From the NCBI RefSeq assembly GCF_936925435.1, contig NZ_CAKZHQ010000002.1, positions 310,001 through 374,000 on the forward strand: a DNA stretch of 64,000 nt, in the 5' to 3' direction. Positions 38,401 to 46,278 of this stretch are shown here, in pieces. The notes under the pieces are model-generated. The model made no database searches. It worked only from the letters and a program-made list of their open reading frames with translations, and had not been told where the DNA came from. Source of the DNA: an uncultured Ramlibacter sp. Its GTDB lineage: Bacteria > Pseudomonadota > Gammaproteobacteria > Burkholderiales > Burkholderiaceae_C. Every line of letters starts with the position of its first letter. The stretch's first letter is position 1. The translations under genes and the position numbers were made by a program.

Positions 38401-41317
38401 GGCCGCCAGCTCGGTCTGGGTCACGAAACAGGGCGAGCTGTGGTTCGGCGGCGAAAACCACGACCGCATCGACCTGCTGCCCGAGAAGAAGGCCTACCAG
38501 CCGGGTGAGACAGCCAAGTTCCAGGTGCGCATGCCGTTTCGCTTCGCCACCGCGCTGGTGGCGGTGGAGCGCGAGGGCATCATCGAGACCCAGGTGGTGC
38601 AACTCAATGGCGACGACCCCACGGTGTCGCTGCAGGTCAAGGAGGGCTGGGGGCCCAACGTCTATGTCAGCGTGCTGGCCCTGCGCGGCCGGCTGCGCGA
38701 GGTGCCCTGGTACAGCCTGTTCACCTGGGGCTTCAAGGCGCCGCGCGAATGGTGGACAGCCTTCTGGTACGAGGGCCGCGAATACGTCGCCCCCAGCGCC
38801 ATGGTGGACCTGAGCAAGCCGGCCTTCCGCCTGGGCCTGGCCGAGATCCGCGTCGGCACCAAGGCCCACGAACTGGCTGTCAGCGTGAAGGCCGACAAGG
38901 AGGCCTACCCCGTGCGCGGCCAGGCCCGCGTGAGCATCAGCGTGAAGCTGCCCAATGGCCAGCCGGCTGCCAACGCCGAAGTGGCGCTGGCAGCGGTGGA
39001 CCAGGCCCTGCTGGAGCTGATGCCCAACACCAGTTGGGACCTGTTGGGCGCCATGCTGCAGCGCCGCGCCTGGGGCGTGGAGACCTCGACCGCGCAGATG
39101 GAGATCGTCGGCCGGCGCCACTACGGCCGCAAGGCCGTGCCGGCCGGCGGCGGCGGCGGCAAGAGCGCCACGCGCGAGCTGCTCGACACCTTGCTGCTGT
39201 GGAACCCGCGCGTGCAGCTGGACGCCAACGGCCAGGCGCAAATCACCGTGCCGCTCAACGATGCCTTGACGACTTTTCGCATCGTCGCCGTGGCCGATGC
39301 TGGCACCGGCCTGTTCGGCACCGGCCAGACCAGCATCCGCGCCACCCAGGACCTGCAGATCATCAGCGGCCTGCCGCCCCTGGTGCGCGAGGACGACCAG
39401 TTCCGTGCCCAGCTGACGCTGCGCAACACCACGGCCAAGGCCATGAAGGTGGAGGTGGCGCCGCGCGCCACCCTGCTGACGCTGGCGCCCCAGACGGTGG
39501 ACATCCCGGCCGGCGAGGCCCGCGAGCTGGCCTGGAACGTGACGGCGCCGGCCCAGCTGGCCTTGACGCGCAACGAAGCCATCTTGTGGGAGATCGAGGC
39601 CAAGGACTTGCTGGGCGGGGCGCGCGATGCGCTCAAGGCGCGCCAGCGCATCGTCCCGGCCGTGCCGCTGACGGTGCAGCAGGCCACGCTGGTGCAGGTC
39701 GATGGCACCCTGGCCCTGCCGGTGAACCCGCCGGCCGATGCCATCCCCGGCCGCGGCGGCCTCAAGCTCGCCCTGCAGCCCAAGCTGGCCGAGGGCCTGC
39801 CCGGCGTGCGCGACTGGTTTGCCAACTACCCCTTTGCCTGCCTGGAGCAAAAAACCAGCAAATCGATTGGCCTGCGCGAGGCGAAGATGTGGCAGGCTGT
39901 TCTGGCCCAGCTGCCGACCTATCTGGACGGCGATGGCCTGGCCAGCTACTTCCCGCCGCGCGACGGCGAGGCCAACCGCGGCAGCGACATCCTCACGTCC
40001 TACCTGCTGGCCGCGACCCATGAAGCGGCGGCGTTGAACCCGGCCTTCACCCTGCCCGACGAGGCGCGCGCGCCGATGGAGCGCGGTCTCATTGCCTTCG
40101 TCGAGGGCCGCATCCAGCGCGAGTTCTGGAGCCCGCGCAAGGATCTGGACGTGCGCAAGCTGGCCGCGCTGGAAGCCTTGTCCCGCTATGGCAAGGCGCA
40201 AGGCCGAATGTTGGGCAGCATCACGATCGCGCCCAACCAGTGGCCCACCAGTGCGGTGATCGACTGGCTGAATATCTTGAAGCGGGTGGCCGATGTGCCG
40301 CAGCGCGAACAGCGCCTGGCCGAGGCCCAGCAGGTTCTGCGTTCGCGCCTGTCATGGCAGGGCACGAAGGCGGTGTTCAGCACCGAGCGCGACGACTATT
40401 GGTGGTGGCTGATGGCCAACGGCGACGTCAACACCGCGCGCCTGATCCTGGCCGTGCTCGACGATCCTGCCTGGAAGGACGACATGGGCCGGCTGGCCAA
40501 CGGCTTCATCGCCCGCCAGCAAGGCGGCGCATGGCACACGACCACGGCCAACCTTTGGGGCGGCCTGGCGCTGGAAAAGTTCTCGGCAAAGTTCGAGGCC
40601 ACGCCGGTGGCCGGCACGACGCGCGCAAGCATGTCCACCGGCGCAGCAGCCGTGGACTGGAGCAAGGTCGAGCGCATCAAGACCAGCGACGCATCGGGTG
40701 CGCCGCACCAGACGACATGGTTCGGTGCGCCGGCGTCGCCCGGCAACCTGCGCAACAACGGCATGTTCTTGCCTTGGGGCAAAGAGGCCAAGGCCGACAC
40801 GCTGAACGTGGCACACCAGGGCCCGGGCAAGCCCTGGCTGACCCTGCAGTCGGTGGCCGCCATCGATCTGAAAGCGCCCTTCTCCGCCGGCTACCAGATC
40901 AAGAAGACCATCACGCCGGTGGAACAGGCCGTGGCCGGCAAATACAGCCGCGGCGACGTGCTGCGCATCAACCTGGAAGTCAACGCCGCCTCCGACATGA
41001 CCTGGGTGGTGGTCACCGACCCCATCCCCGGTGGCAGCACCTTGCTGGGCGGTGGCCTGGGCCGTGACTCGCAGATCGCCACCAGCGGCCAGAAGGCTCC
41101 CACCGGCGTCTGGGCGGCTTTCGAGGAGCGCAGCTTCGAGTCCTGGCGCGGCTACTACGAGTACGTGCCCAAGGGCGTGTTCAAGCTGGAGTACACGGTG
41201 CGGCTGAACAACGTGGGCGACTTCGCCCTGCCGCCCACCCGCGTGGAAGCCATGTATGCGCCCGAGATGTTCGGTGAGCTGCCCAATGTGCGGGTCAAGG
41301 TGGAGGCCGGGCGGTGA
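35405..41317 (+). CDS. bacterial alpha-2-macroglobulin family protein
   Basis: Large periplasmic protease-trapping protein, thought to work with PBP1C in protecting and repairing the envelope. The GTG at 35405 follows a strong AGGAGGG ribosome-binding sequence and gives 1970 residues beginning with a signal peptide (KNILRTAAALAWLAATTAQA). No lipobox is evident, so it is probably soluble rather than anchored. The thioester motif CLEQ (Cys1479-Gln1482, in YPFACLEQKTSK) is intact, indicating the covalent-trapping type. MG-type repeats precede it (TLWPAAVVAGIKTEGWVSA, PNVYVSVLALRG). It overlaps pbpC by 4 bases. Confidence 0.95.
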   Translation: MKNILRTAAALAWLAATTAQALQISSLTPQGEVAQVRQVAAKLDSAAVNFGDPKAPAPLALNCSDAQASKGTARWNSEREWVFQFDEDLPPGVSCTLQVRAGFKSPQGAELAAGSHKFNTGGPFVQQLRPSTYQRIDEEQFFVLQLNGPATLQSVRDNLWCAVEGLGERVPVRLLEGKERSTYLQALRLDKAAEKDPLRYVSFACNRRLPPAAKVQVVYGKGIATPSGVANSVEKRYVFQVREPFAASFGCERENAQAPCLPIRPMNLSFNAPVARKLAAQIRLVSPKETLKPSFDQDGSDGESVVNAVSFKTGLSEQTAYTLELPKDFQDASGRALRNAGNFPLKVATGAMPPLAKFAAAPFGIIERFAEPQGGPLLPVTLRKVEAALQVRGYAPGKVSDLQARTDADIIAWQRKVQRYEQWNVARAQARRDVKAALPKVLEARDKDWVQARMVSLLDGQAHVRTLDLPKPVGNDPRPFEVVGIPLTPGFHVVEIASQVLGQSLLDERHGGARTMYVRTSALVTNLGVHFKLGRENALAWVTTLDKGAVVPNAVVRVSDCSGKELASATTNAQGIADLKGLSPQAPRCAGEDEYRNAYFVSARASAGGVEDMAFTWSDWQRGIEPWRFNVETSNEPRPDERVHTILDRSLLRAGETVSMKHIARTETRTGFGLPALLPEQLVVTHVGSGQQFTQALAWRKTAGGGQSAESQFAIPPAAKLGEYEVALKRQDRSFSSGSFRVEEFRLPVLEGRIAPTDKKALVNVRSVPTDVQVNYVSGGPAANLPVRVSALLRAKSLAYADHDAFSFNPPRGLREGSSSGEEESTAAQDQRLVADKLPLTLDRNGAGKIAINELPAAKQPQELLLEASYADPNGEVQTLRSVNTLWPAAVVAGIKTEGWVSASQKIRFQALALQTDGKPAADVPLEVKATARIVTTSRKRMVGGFYTYDNKTELKDLGSVCSGKSDSRGLLLCETRLGEAGEVELVVTARDAQGNSMQAASSVWVTKQGELWFGGENHDRIDLLPEKKAYQPGETAKFQVRMPFRFATALVAVEREGIIETQVVQLNGDDPTVSLQVKEGWGPNVYVSVLALRGRLREVPWYSLFTWGFKAPREWWTAFWYEGREYVAPSAMVDLSKPAFRLGLAEIRVGTKAHELAVSVKADKEAYPVRGQARVSISVKLPNGQPAANAEVALAAVDQALLELMPNTSWDLLGAMLQRRAWGVETSTAQMEIVGRRHYGRKAVPAGGGGGKSATRELLDTLLLWNPRVQLDANGQAQITVPLNDALTTFRIVAVADAGTGLFGTGQTSIRATQDLQIISGLPPLVREDDQFRAQLTLRNTTAKAMKVEVAPRATLLTLAPQTVDIPAGEARELAWNVTAPAQLALTRNEAILWEIEAKDLLGGARDALKARQRIVPAVPLTVQQATLVQVDGTLALPVNPPADAIPGRGGLKLALQPKLAEGLPGVRDWFANYPFACLEQKTSKSIGLREAKMWQAVLAQLPTYLDGDGLASYFPPRDGEANRGSDILTSYLLAATHEAAALNPAFTLPDEARAPMERGLIAFVEGRIQREFWSPRKDLDVRKLAALEALSRYGKAQGRMLGSITIAPNQWPTSAVIDWLNILKRVADVPQREQRLAEAQQVLRSRLSWQGTKAVFSTERDDYWWWLMANGDVNTARLILAVLDDPAWKDDMGRLANGFIARQQGGAWHTTTANLWGGLALEKFSAKFEATPVAGTTRASMSTGAAAVDWSKVERIKTSDASGAPHQTTWFGAPASPGNLRNNGMFLPWGKEAKADTLNVAHQGPGKPWLTLQSVAAIDLKAPFSAGYQIKKTITPVEQAVAGKYSRGDVLRINLEVNAASDMTWVVVTDPIPGGSTLLGGGLGRDSQIATSGQKAPTGVWAAFEERSFESWRGYYEYVPKGVFKLEYTVRLNNVGDFALPPTRVEAMYAPEMFGELPNVRVKVEAGR

Positions 41318-43497
41318 AATTCGCCCTGGCCTTGGTGCTGGCCTGCTGCAGCTGCGCCAGCCATGCCCTGCCCTCCTACGACGAGGTGCGGCGTGCGCAC
41401 CGCTCCTCCGACACGCTGGTGCTGGACCGCCATGGTGAAGTGCTGCAGCGCCTGCGCACCGACACCGGCGTGCGGCGCGGCCAGTGGCTGGCACTGCAGG
41501 ACATGTCGCCCGCCCTGCGCAACGCCATGGTGTTGTCGGAGGACAAGCGCTTCTACGAGCACAGCGGCGTCGACTGGCGCGCGGCCTCGGCCGCGGCCTG
41601 GGGCAATCTGTGGAACAGCCGCACGCGCGGCGCCTCGACCCTGAGCATGCAGCTGGCCGGCCTGCTGGACGACGACTGGCAGCGCGGACCGGGCGGGCGC
41701 AGCGCGGCGCAGAAGATCGGCCAGACGGTGGCGGCCCAGGTGCTGGACCGGCGCTGGCGCAAGGACCAGATCCTGGAGGCCTACCTCAATCTCGTGCCCT
41801 TTCGCGGCGAACTGGTGGGCGTGGACGCGCTCTCGCGCACCCTGTTCGGCAAGGCGGCCAGCGGCCTGGACGAACAGGAGGCCGCCATTGCCGCCGCCCT
41901 GGTGCGCGCGCCCAATGCCGGCGCCCAGCGTGTGGCCCAGCGTGCCTGCAGCGTGCTGCAGGCCATGCAGGCAGCCGGCGCCAAGGCCGACTGCGAAGCG
42001 CTGGATGTGTTTGCCTCGTCCGCCCTGCAGCGCAAGGCCTGGGACGCCAGCGAGGGCATCGCGCCGCACCTGGCGCGGCGGCTGCTCACAGCAGGCGATG
42101 CGCCCGCCACACTGAGCACCAGCGTGCGTGCCGGCCTGCAACGCTTTGCCGTGCAGACCCTGCAGCGCCAGCTGCGCGAGCTGCGCACGCGCAACGTGCA
42201 GGACGGCGCCGTCATCGTGCTGGACAACGCCAGTGGCGAGGTGCTGGCCTGGGTCGGCTCCTCGGGCGTGCTCAGTGGCGCGGCCGAGGTGGATGGCGTC
42301 ACGTCCCTGCGCCAGCCCGGCTCCACCCTCAAGCCCTTTCTCTATGCCCAGGCCATCGCCGAACGCCGGCTGACCGCCGCCTCGCTGCTGGAGGACGCGC
42401 CCACCGCCATCGCCACGGCCGGCGGCCTGTACATCCCGCAGAACTACGACCGCCAGTTCAAGGGTTGGGTCTCGGTGCGCACGGCCCTGGGCGCATCGCT
42501 GAACGTGCCGGCGGTGCGCACCCTGGTGATGGTCTCGCCCGATGCCTTTGCGCAGCAGCTGCGGGCGCTGGGCCTGGCGCTCAAGGAGACCGGCGACTAC
42601 TACGGCACCAGCCTGGCCCTGGGCAGCGCCGAGGTGCGCCTGCTGGACCTGGCCAATGCCTACCGCGCGCTGGCCAATGGCGGGCGCGCCAGCGCCGTTG
42701 CCTTCAGCCCCGGTGCCAGGCCCAGCTTCACGCCAGCCATCAATGCCGGCGCCGCCTTCATCGCCGGCGACATCCTGGCCGATGCCAACGCGCGGGCCCG
42801 CAGCTTCGGCACCGACAGCCTGCTGGCCACGCGTTTCTGGACCGCGGTCAAGACCGGCACCAGCAAGGACATGCGCGACAACTGGGCGCTAGGCTGGTCG
42901 CAGCGCTACACCGTGGGCGTGTGGGTGGGCAATGCCACAGGCGCGCCCATGCACGACGTCAGCGGCACCAGTGGCGCCGCGCCGGTGTGGGTCGCCCTGA
43001 TGCAGCACCTGCACGCGCGCGAACCCAGCCGCGCGCCGGCGCCGCCGGCCGGCCTGGCGGGCCTGCAGGTGCGGTTCGCCGGCGCCGCCGAAGCGGCGCG
43101 GCACGAATGGTTTCTGCCGGGCACGCAACAAGCCCTCATTGCTATGGATTCAAGAGCGCCCCAGGTCCACTGGACGGGCTCTGGAGGCCGATCTTCCTCT
43201 CAAATCGCGGCACTGCAGCCGGCCCGCATCACCGCACCGGCCGGCGGCACCATCGTGGCCCTGGACCCCGACATCCCGCCGCAGCGCCAGCGCCTGGCCT
43301 TCAGCGCCGATGGCGCCGACCTGCGCTGGCGCATGGACGGCAAGGAGTTCGCCCGGGGCAGCCAGGCGCAGTGGCTGCCCTGGCCCGGCCGCCATGTGGT
43401 GCAGATCGCCGGCGCCAACGGCCAGGTGCTGGACGAGATCCGCATCGAGGTGCGCGGGGCCGGGGTGCGGGACAAGGCCGCAAAAGGCCCGCTCTAG
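41314..43497 (+). CDS. pbpC: penicillin-binding protein 1C
   Basis: Bifunctional peptidoglycan enzyme. It has an N-terminal signal/anchor (KFALALVLACCSCASHALP); a GT51 glycosyltransferase domain with Glu76 in SEDKRFYEHSGVDW and TRGASTLSMQLAGLL; a transpeptidase domain with Ser337-Lys340 (PGSTLKPF) and Lys513-Thr-Gly (KTGTSKDM); and a C-terminal BiPBP_C Ig-like domain. Start GTG overlaps the alpha-2-macroglobulin stop (GTGA), the classical gene pair. Residues about 607-630, between transpeptidase and C-terminal domains, are encoded by a palindromic repeat. The last ~26 codons recur, degenerate, at 61803-61880. Confidence 0.96.
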   Translation: MKFALALVLACCSCASHALPSYDEVRRAHRSSDTLVLDRHGEVLQRLRTDTGVRRGQWLALQDMSPALRNAMVLSEDKRFYEHSGVDWRAASAAAWGNLWNSRTRGASTLSMQLAGLLDDDWQRGPGGRSAAQKIGQTVAAQVLDRRWRKDQILEAYLNLVPFRGELVGVDALSRTLFGKAASGLDEQEAAIAAALVRAPNAGAQRVAQRACSVLQAMQAAGAKADCEALDVFASSALQRKAWDASEGIAPHLARRLLTAGDAPATLSTSVRAGLQRFAVQTLQRQLRELRTRNVQDGAVIVLDNASGEVLAWVGSSGVLSGAAEVDGVTSLRQPGSTLKPFLYAQAIAERRLTAASLLEDAPTAIATAGGLYIPQNYDRQFKGWVSVRTALGASLNVPAVRTLVMVSPDAFAQQLRALGLALKETGDYYGTSLALGSAEVRLLDLANAYRALANGGRASAVAFSPGARPSFTPAINAGAAFIAGDILADANARARSFGTDSLLATRFWTAVKTGTSKDMRDNWALGWSQRYTVGVWVGNATGAPMHDVSGTSGAAPVWVALMQHLHAREPSRAPAPPAGLAGLQVRFAGAAEAARHEWFLPGTQQALIAMDSRAPQVHWTGSGGRSSSQIAALQPARITAPAGGTIVALDPDIPPQRQRLAFSADGADLRWRMDGKEFARGSQAQWLPWPGRHVVQIAGANGQVLDEIRIEVRGAGVRDKAAKGPL
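43138..43197. repeat. dispersed palindromic repeat, divergent copy 3 (inside pbpC)
   Basis: Shares CTGGACGGG and an AGGCCGAT-type end with the hemD copy, and has its own near-palindrome (AGAGC...GTCCA C TGGAC...GCTCT). It is in frame in the pbpC linker. It lies on the same plus-strand sense, but relative to its host gene it is in the opposite orientation from the sppA and hemD copies. Confidence 0.55.
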
Positions 43498-43522
43498 TGC
43501 GCCGCCGCCAGCTGGCGATCGA
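43445..43522. repeat. left copy of ~78-bp direct repeat (pbpC end plus hydrolase-end remnant)
   Basis: Aligns ungapped (offset 18358) with 61803-61880; by eye 70 of 78 bases match, and the core 43456-43522 matches at 63 of 67. It holds the end of pbpC and, on the minus strand, a remnant reading VDRQLAAAH plus stop that corresponds to the C-terminus of the hydrolase at 61852. A CTAG at 43494-43497 makes the two convergent stops overlap. Confidence 0.9.
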
Positions 43523-43525
43523 CCA

Positions 43526-44032
43526 CTACACCAGCATCAGCCTTTCGATCTTCTGATTGGCGCCCTTGAGCTTCTTGAACAGCGCCAGCAGCAGCGCCTT
43601 GTCCAGGCTGACCATGGCATGGGGGTCGGCCTGCAACGCTGCGATCGCGATCTTGCTGAATTGGGCAACGATGATCTTGTCGTCGGCAATGACCGTTGCT
43701 GACGCGGTGATGCTGCCATCAGCAAAGAAGATCCCTTCTCCGAAGCAGTCACCGGTTTCGATGGTGCCGACCAGCTTGCCGTTGCGAAACGCCTCGGCCG
43801 CGCCATACAGGATCACATAGAAAGCCTTCATGTCGTCGTCCTGCGACGTGATGCTGATATCCGCGTGGAACGTCCTGATCTGTGCCATCTCCGAGATGCG
43901 CTGCAGCCATTCATCCGGAACCGGCTTGAAAAAGGAGCAGTTGCGCAAGGCGCCGAAGCGGGCCGACGGGTCTTCCATCAGCAGCTTGGCATGGCGGGCA
44001 AAGTGGTCGTCGATGGTGTCGAATTCGTCCAT
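43526..44032 (-). CDS. cyclic nucleotide-binding domain protein
   Basis: 168-residue single-domain protein with a CRP-like cNMP-binding beta-roll (ISITSQDDDMKAFYVILYGAAEAF, then GTIETGDCFGEGIFF) and a C-terminal helix. It has no helix-turn-helix DNA-binding domain and no membrane segment, so it is a ligand-sensing adaptor rather than a CRP regulator. It is encoded 15 bases after pilU and probably acts with it (inference). Its stop lies 4 bases from the left direct repeat. Confidence 0.88.
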   Translation of the reverse strand: MDEFDTIDDHFARHAKLLMEDPSARFGALRNCSFFKPVPDEWLQRISEMAQIRTFHADISITSQDDDMKAFYVILYGAAEAFRNGKLVGTIETGDCFGEGIFFADGSITASATVIADDKIIVAQFSKIAIAALQADPHAMVSLDKALLLALFKKLKGANQKIERLMLV

Positions 44033-44047
44033 GCATCCTCCGCGGGT

Positions 44048-45361
44048 TCAGGCCTTGGGCGGCGGCGCCGGCTTTTCCTCCAGCGACAGCGTCATCGCTT
44101 GCGGCCTGGCGGCAGGAGCGGGCGCCGCCACCACCGGCCTCGGAGGCTCCGGCTTCTTGATGTTGACGACCAGCGGACCCGTCGATTCCTCCTCTTCGGG
44201 TTCCGCCTCGACTTGCAGCGACAGACCGCCCGTCGCTGCGTCACCGCCAGGCAACTCTTCCTGGATGAAGCGTTTGCTATTGAGCTTCAGGCGCAACATC
44301 AGGTCGCCTTTGGCGTCCGCATTGACTTGCAGCTCCTGCAGCGAAATATCGCCTGCATCGTAGAGTTCGAACAGGCACTGGTCGAAGGTCTTCATGCCCA
44401 GTTCGACCGACTTCTTCATGATTTCCTTGAGCTGACCGATTTCTCCCTTGGCGATCGCGTCGCGTGAGGTCGAGGTGCTCAGCAGAATCTCGATGGCGGC
44501 GGCGCGTCCACCCGAAATCTTGCGCACCAGCCGCTGCGAAACGATGGCGCGCATGTTCAGCGCCAGGTCGTTGCGCACCTGCTCGTGCTTTTCGACCGGG
44601 AAGAAATTGATGATGCGGTCGATGGCCTGGTTGGCGCTGTTCGCGTGCAGAGTGGCCATGCACAGATGGCCGGTCTCGGCGAAGTTGAGCGCGTATTCCA
44701 TGGTTTCGTGATCGCGGATTTCGCCGATCAGGATCACGTCCGGCGCCTGGCGCAGCGTGTCCTTGAGCGCGTCGAACCAGCCCACCGTGTCGATGCCGAC
44801 TTCGCGGTGCGTGACGATGCAGTTGCCGTGCGGATGCACGTATTCGACCGGATCCTCGATCGTGATGATGTGGCCGTGCGTTTCCTGGTTGCGCACCCCC
44901 AGCATCGCCGCCAGCGTGGTCGACTTGCCCGATCCGGTACCGCCCACCAGAAGAACCAGTCCACGCTTTTCCTGCACGATTGCCTTGAGGACAGGCGGCA
45001 GGTTCATCTTGTCGAAATCCGGGATTTCGGTCGTGATCACGCGGATCACCATCCCGCAGCGCTGCTGCTGGGTGAAGATATTGATGCGGAAACGGCCCAG
45101 GCCCTCCAGCGAAATCGCGAAGTTCTGGCCCTTGGTGTCGATGTAAGCCTGCCACTGCTTCTCGGACGCGATCGCGCGCGCCATCTTGCCTGTCTGCTCC
45201 GCCGTCAGCGCAGTCTCGTTGAGCTTGGTCAGCTTCCCATTGAGCTTGATGGCTGGCGGGAAGCCGGCCGTCAGGAACAGGTCCGAGCCCTTCAACTGCA
45301 CCATGGCTGCGAGCATCTTGTGCACGATGGCCTGGATTTGCTGCTTTTCCTGCTGTTCCAT
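44048..45361 (-). CDS. pilU: type IV pilus retraction ATPase PilU-like
   Basis: Hexameric ATPase of the PilT/PilU family powering pilus retraction. The 437-residue product has Walker A GGTGSGKST with Lys146, the Asp box HIITIEDPVEYVH, Walker B DVILIGEIRD and His box TLHANSA. It ends in a Pro/Ala/Glu-rich tail after about residue 375, longer than the usual PilU. No pilT lies beside it. It is paired with the cNMP-binding gene downstream. Confidence 0.92.
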   Translation of the reverse strand: MEQQEKQQIQAIVHKMLAAMVQLKGSDLFLTAGFPPAIKLNGKLTKLNETALTAEQTGKMARAIASEKQWQAYIDTKGQNFAISLEGLGRFRINIFTQQQRCGMVIRVITTEIPDFDKMNLPPVLKAIVQEKRGLVLLVGGTGSGKSTTLAAMLGVRNQETHGHIITIEDPVEYVHPHGNCIVTHREVGIDTVGWFDALKDTLRQAPDVILIGEIRDHETMEYALNFAETGHLCMATLHANSANQAIDRIINFFPVEKHEQVRNDLALNMRAIVSQRLVRKISGGRAAAIEILLSTSTSRDAIAKGEIGQLKEIMKKSVELGMKTFDQCLFELYDAGDISLQELQVNADAKGDLMLRLKLNSKRFIQEELPGGDAATGGLSLQVEAEPEEEESTGPLVVNIKKPEPPRPVVAAPAPAARPQAMTLSLEEKPAPPPKA

Positions 45362-45472
45362 GTTTCCTCCTGAGCGATTCCTGGTGGCTGGCCGGTCTGA
45401 GCAGCTTACAAATGCAAAACTGCCGGCTTCGTCTGCTGACCCCGGCCAATTCGGCGTGAACTTGCTTGCGGC

Positions 45473-45955
45473 TTATTGGACCCGCAGCACCTCAAACTGC
45501 TGTCGGATTGGAGCGACCTGTATCGACACCTCATCACCCTCGCATTTACCCAGCATGGCCCTGCCCAAAGGGGCTTCGCTGCTGATGACCTGAACGAGCT
45601 GAGCGTCGCTGACCAACTTCATGCTGCCCCCATCCGGCCCGAGAAAGAGCTGCTGCTGCTTGTCGTCGGAATCGACCAGGCAGACAAGCGCGCCGAGCTG
45701 TATACCTTGGCTGGCGTCGTAGGGACGCGGGCGGAATTGGCGCCAACTGGCCATCGCCTGACGAATTCCTTCGGCGCGCCGAGCTTGGCCGGTGGCCAGG
45801 TAGGCGGCTTCGAGCCCCAAAGTATCGTATTTGTTTTCGGCGATGCTTTCTTCGTGAGTCGCCGTTTCATGGGCCGCCCGGACTGCCTGTTCGGCTTGCA
45901 ACAGGTCTTCGGCGAGCCGCTCCAGCACCTGCTGCTGCAACAAGAATTTATCCAT
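45473..45955 (-). CDS. GreA/GreB family transcript-cleavage factor-like protein
   Basis: 160-residue protein with the GreA/B C-terminal FKBP-like domain (EAPLGRAMLGKCEGDEVSIQV) and a shortened N-terminal helical region containing ESIAENKYDTLGLEAAYLA, which carries acidic residues as at the tip of Gre coiled coils. It resembles stand-alone Gre-fold proteins found beside the true GreA. Action on RNA polymerase secondary channel is inferred. It stands alone on the minus strand, 111 bases upstream of pilU. Confidence 0.85.
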   Translation of the reverse strand: MDKFLLQQQVLERLAEDLLQAEQAVRAAHETATHEESIAENKYDTLGLEAAYLATGQARRAEGIRQAMASWRQFRPRPYDASQGIQLGALVCLVDSDDKQQQLFLGPDGGSMKLVSDAQLVQVISSEAPLGRAMLGKCEGDEVSIQVAPIRQQFEVLRVQ

Positions 45956-46278
45956 GATGAAAGGTAGGCATCTCGAACAAGCGGGGGCAGGTCTTGATTA
46001 TGAAGGGGCTCCGCCAGCCTTCACCGCTTCTGTCGGCCGCAGGTTGACTTCAGCAATGGGCTCCGTCCTGTCGCCCATTTCGGTGCATCGAGCGGCAGGA
46101 ACTGGCCGGAAGCGGACACCGCACCCGCGCTGGCCGCAGTCGGCCGGTTGCGCTTGATTCCATCATGGTGTTTACCCTAGATCATTGGCGAATGCACGAG
46201 CCTCTATCGTTTTGAAAGCATTCTGAAAGCGCGGATTTCCTACGCTCGCGCCCTGACGACATCCCATACGGAGACAAC
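45956..46278. other. intergenic region between the Gre-like gene and the first tricarboxylate receptor
   Basis: 323 bases with no convincing gene. It separates two divergent units. The only structure I can support is a direct repeat near the 3' side (46214-46230), described separately. I could not assign a good sigma70 promoter. Confidence 0.5.
46214..46230 (+). promoter_or_regulatory. candidate OmpR-type direct-repeat operator
   Basis: GAAAGC occurs twice with an 11-base period (46214-46219 and 46225-46230), about 50 bases before the start of the receptor gene. Direct repeats spaced by one helical turn are typical of OmpR/TctD-type regulators, and such a regulator is encoded just downstream. 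This is inference from spacing alone. Confidence 0.35.

Noticed and set aside
35276..40201. 1641-codon minus-strand open frame opposite the alpha-2-macroglobulin gene
   Set aside because: Same artefact: compositionally biased translation, no start signals, and the opposite strand carries an intact signal peptide and thioester protein.
45476..45967. 163-codon plus-strand frame mirroring the Gre-like gene
   Set aside because: The minus-strand frame has the conserved Gre C-terminal motif; the mirror has none.
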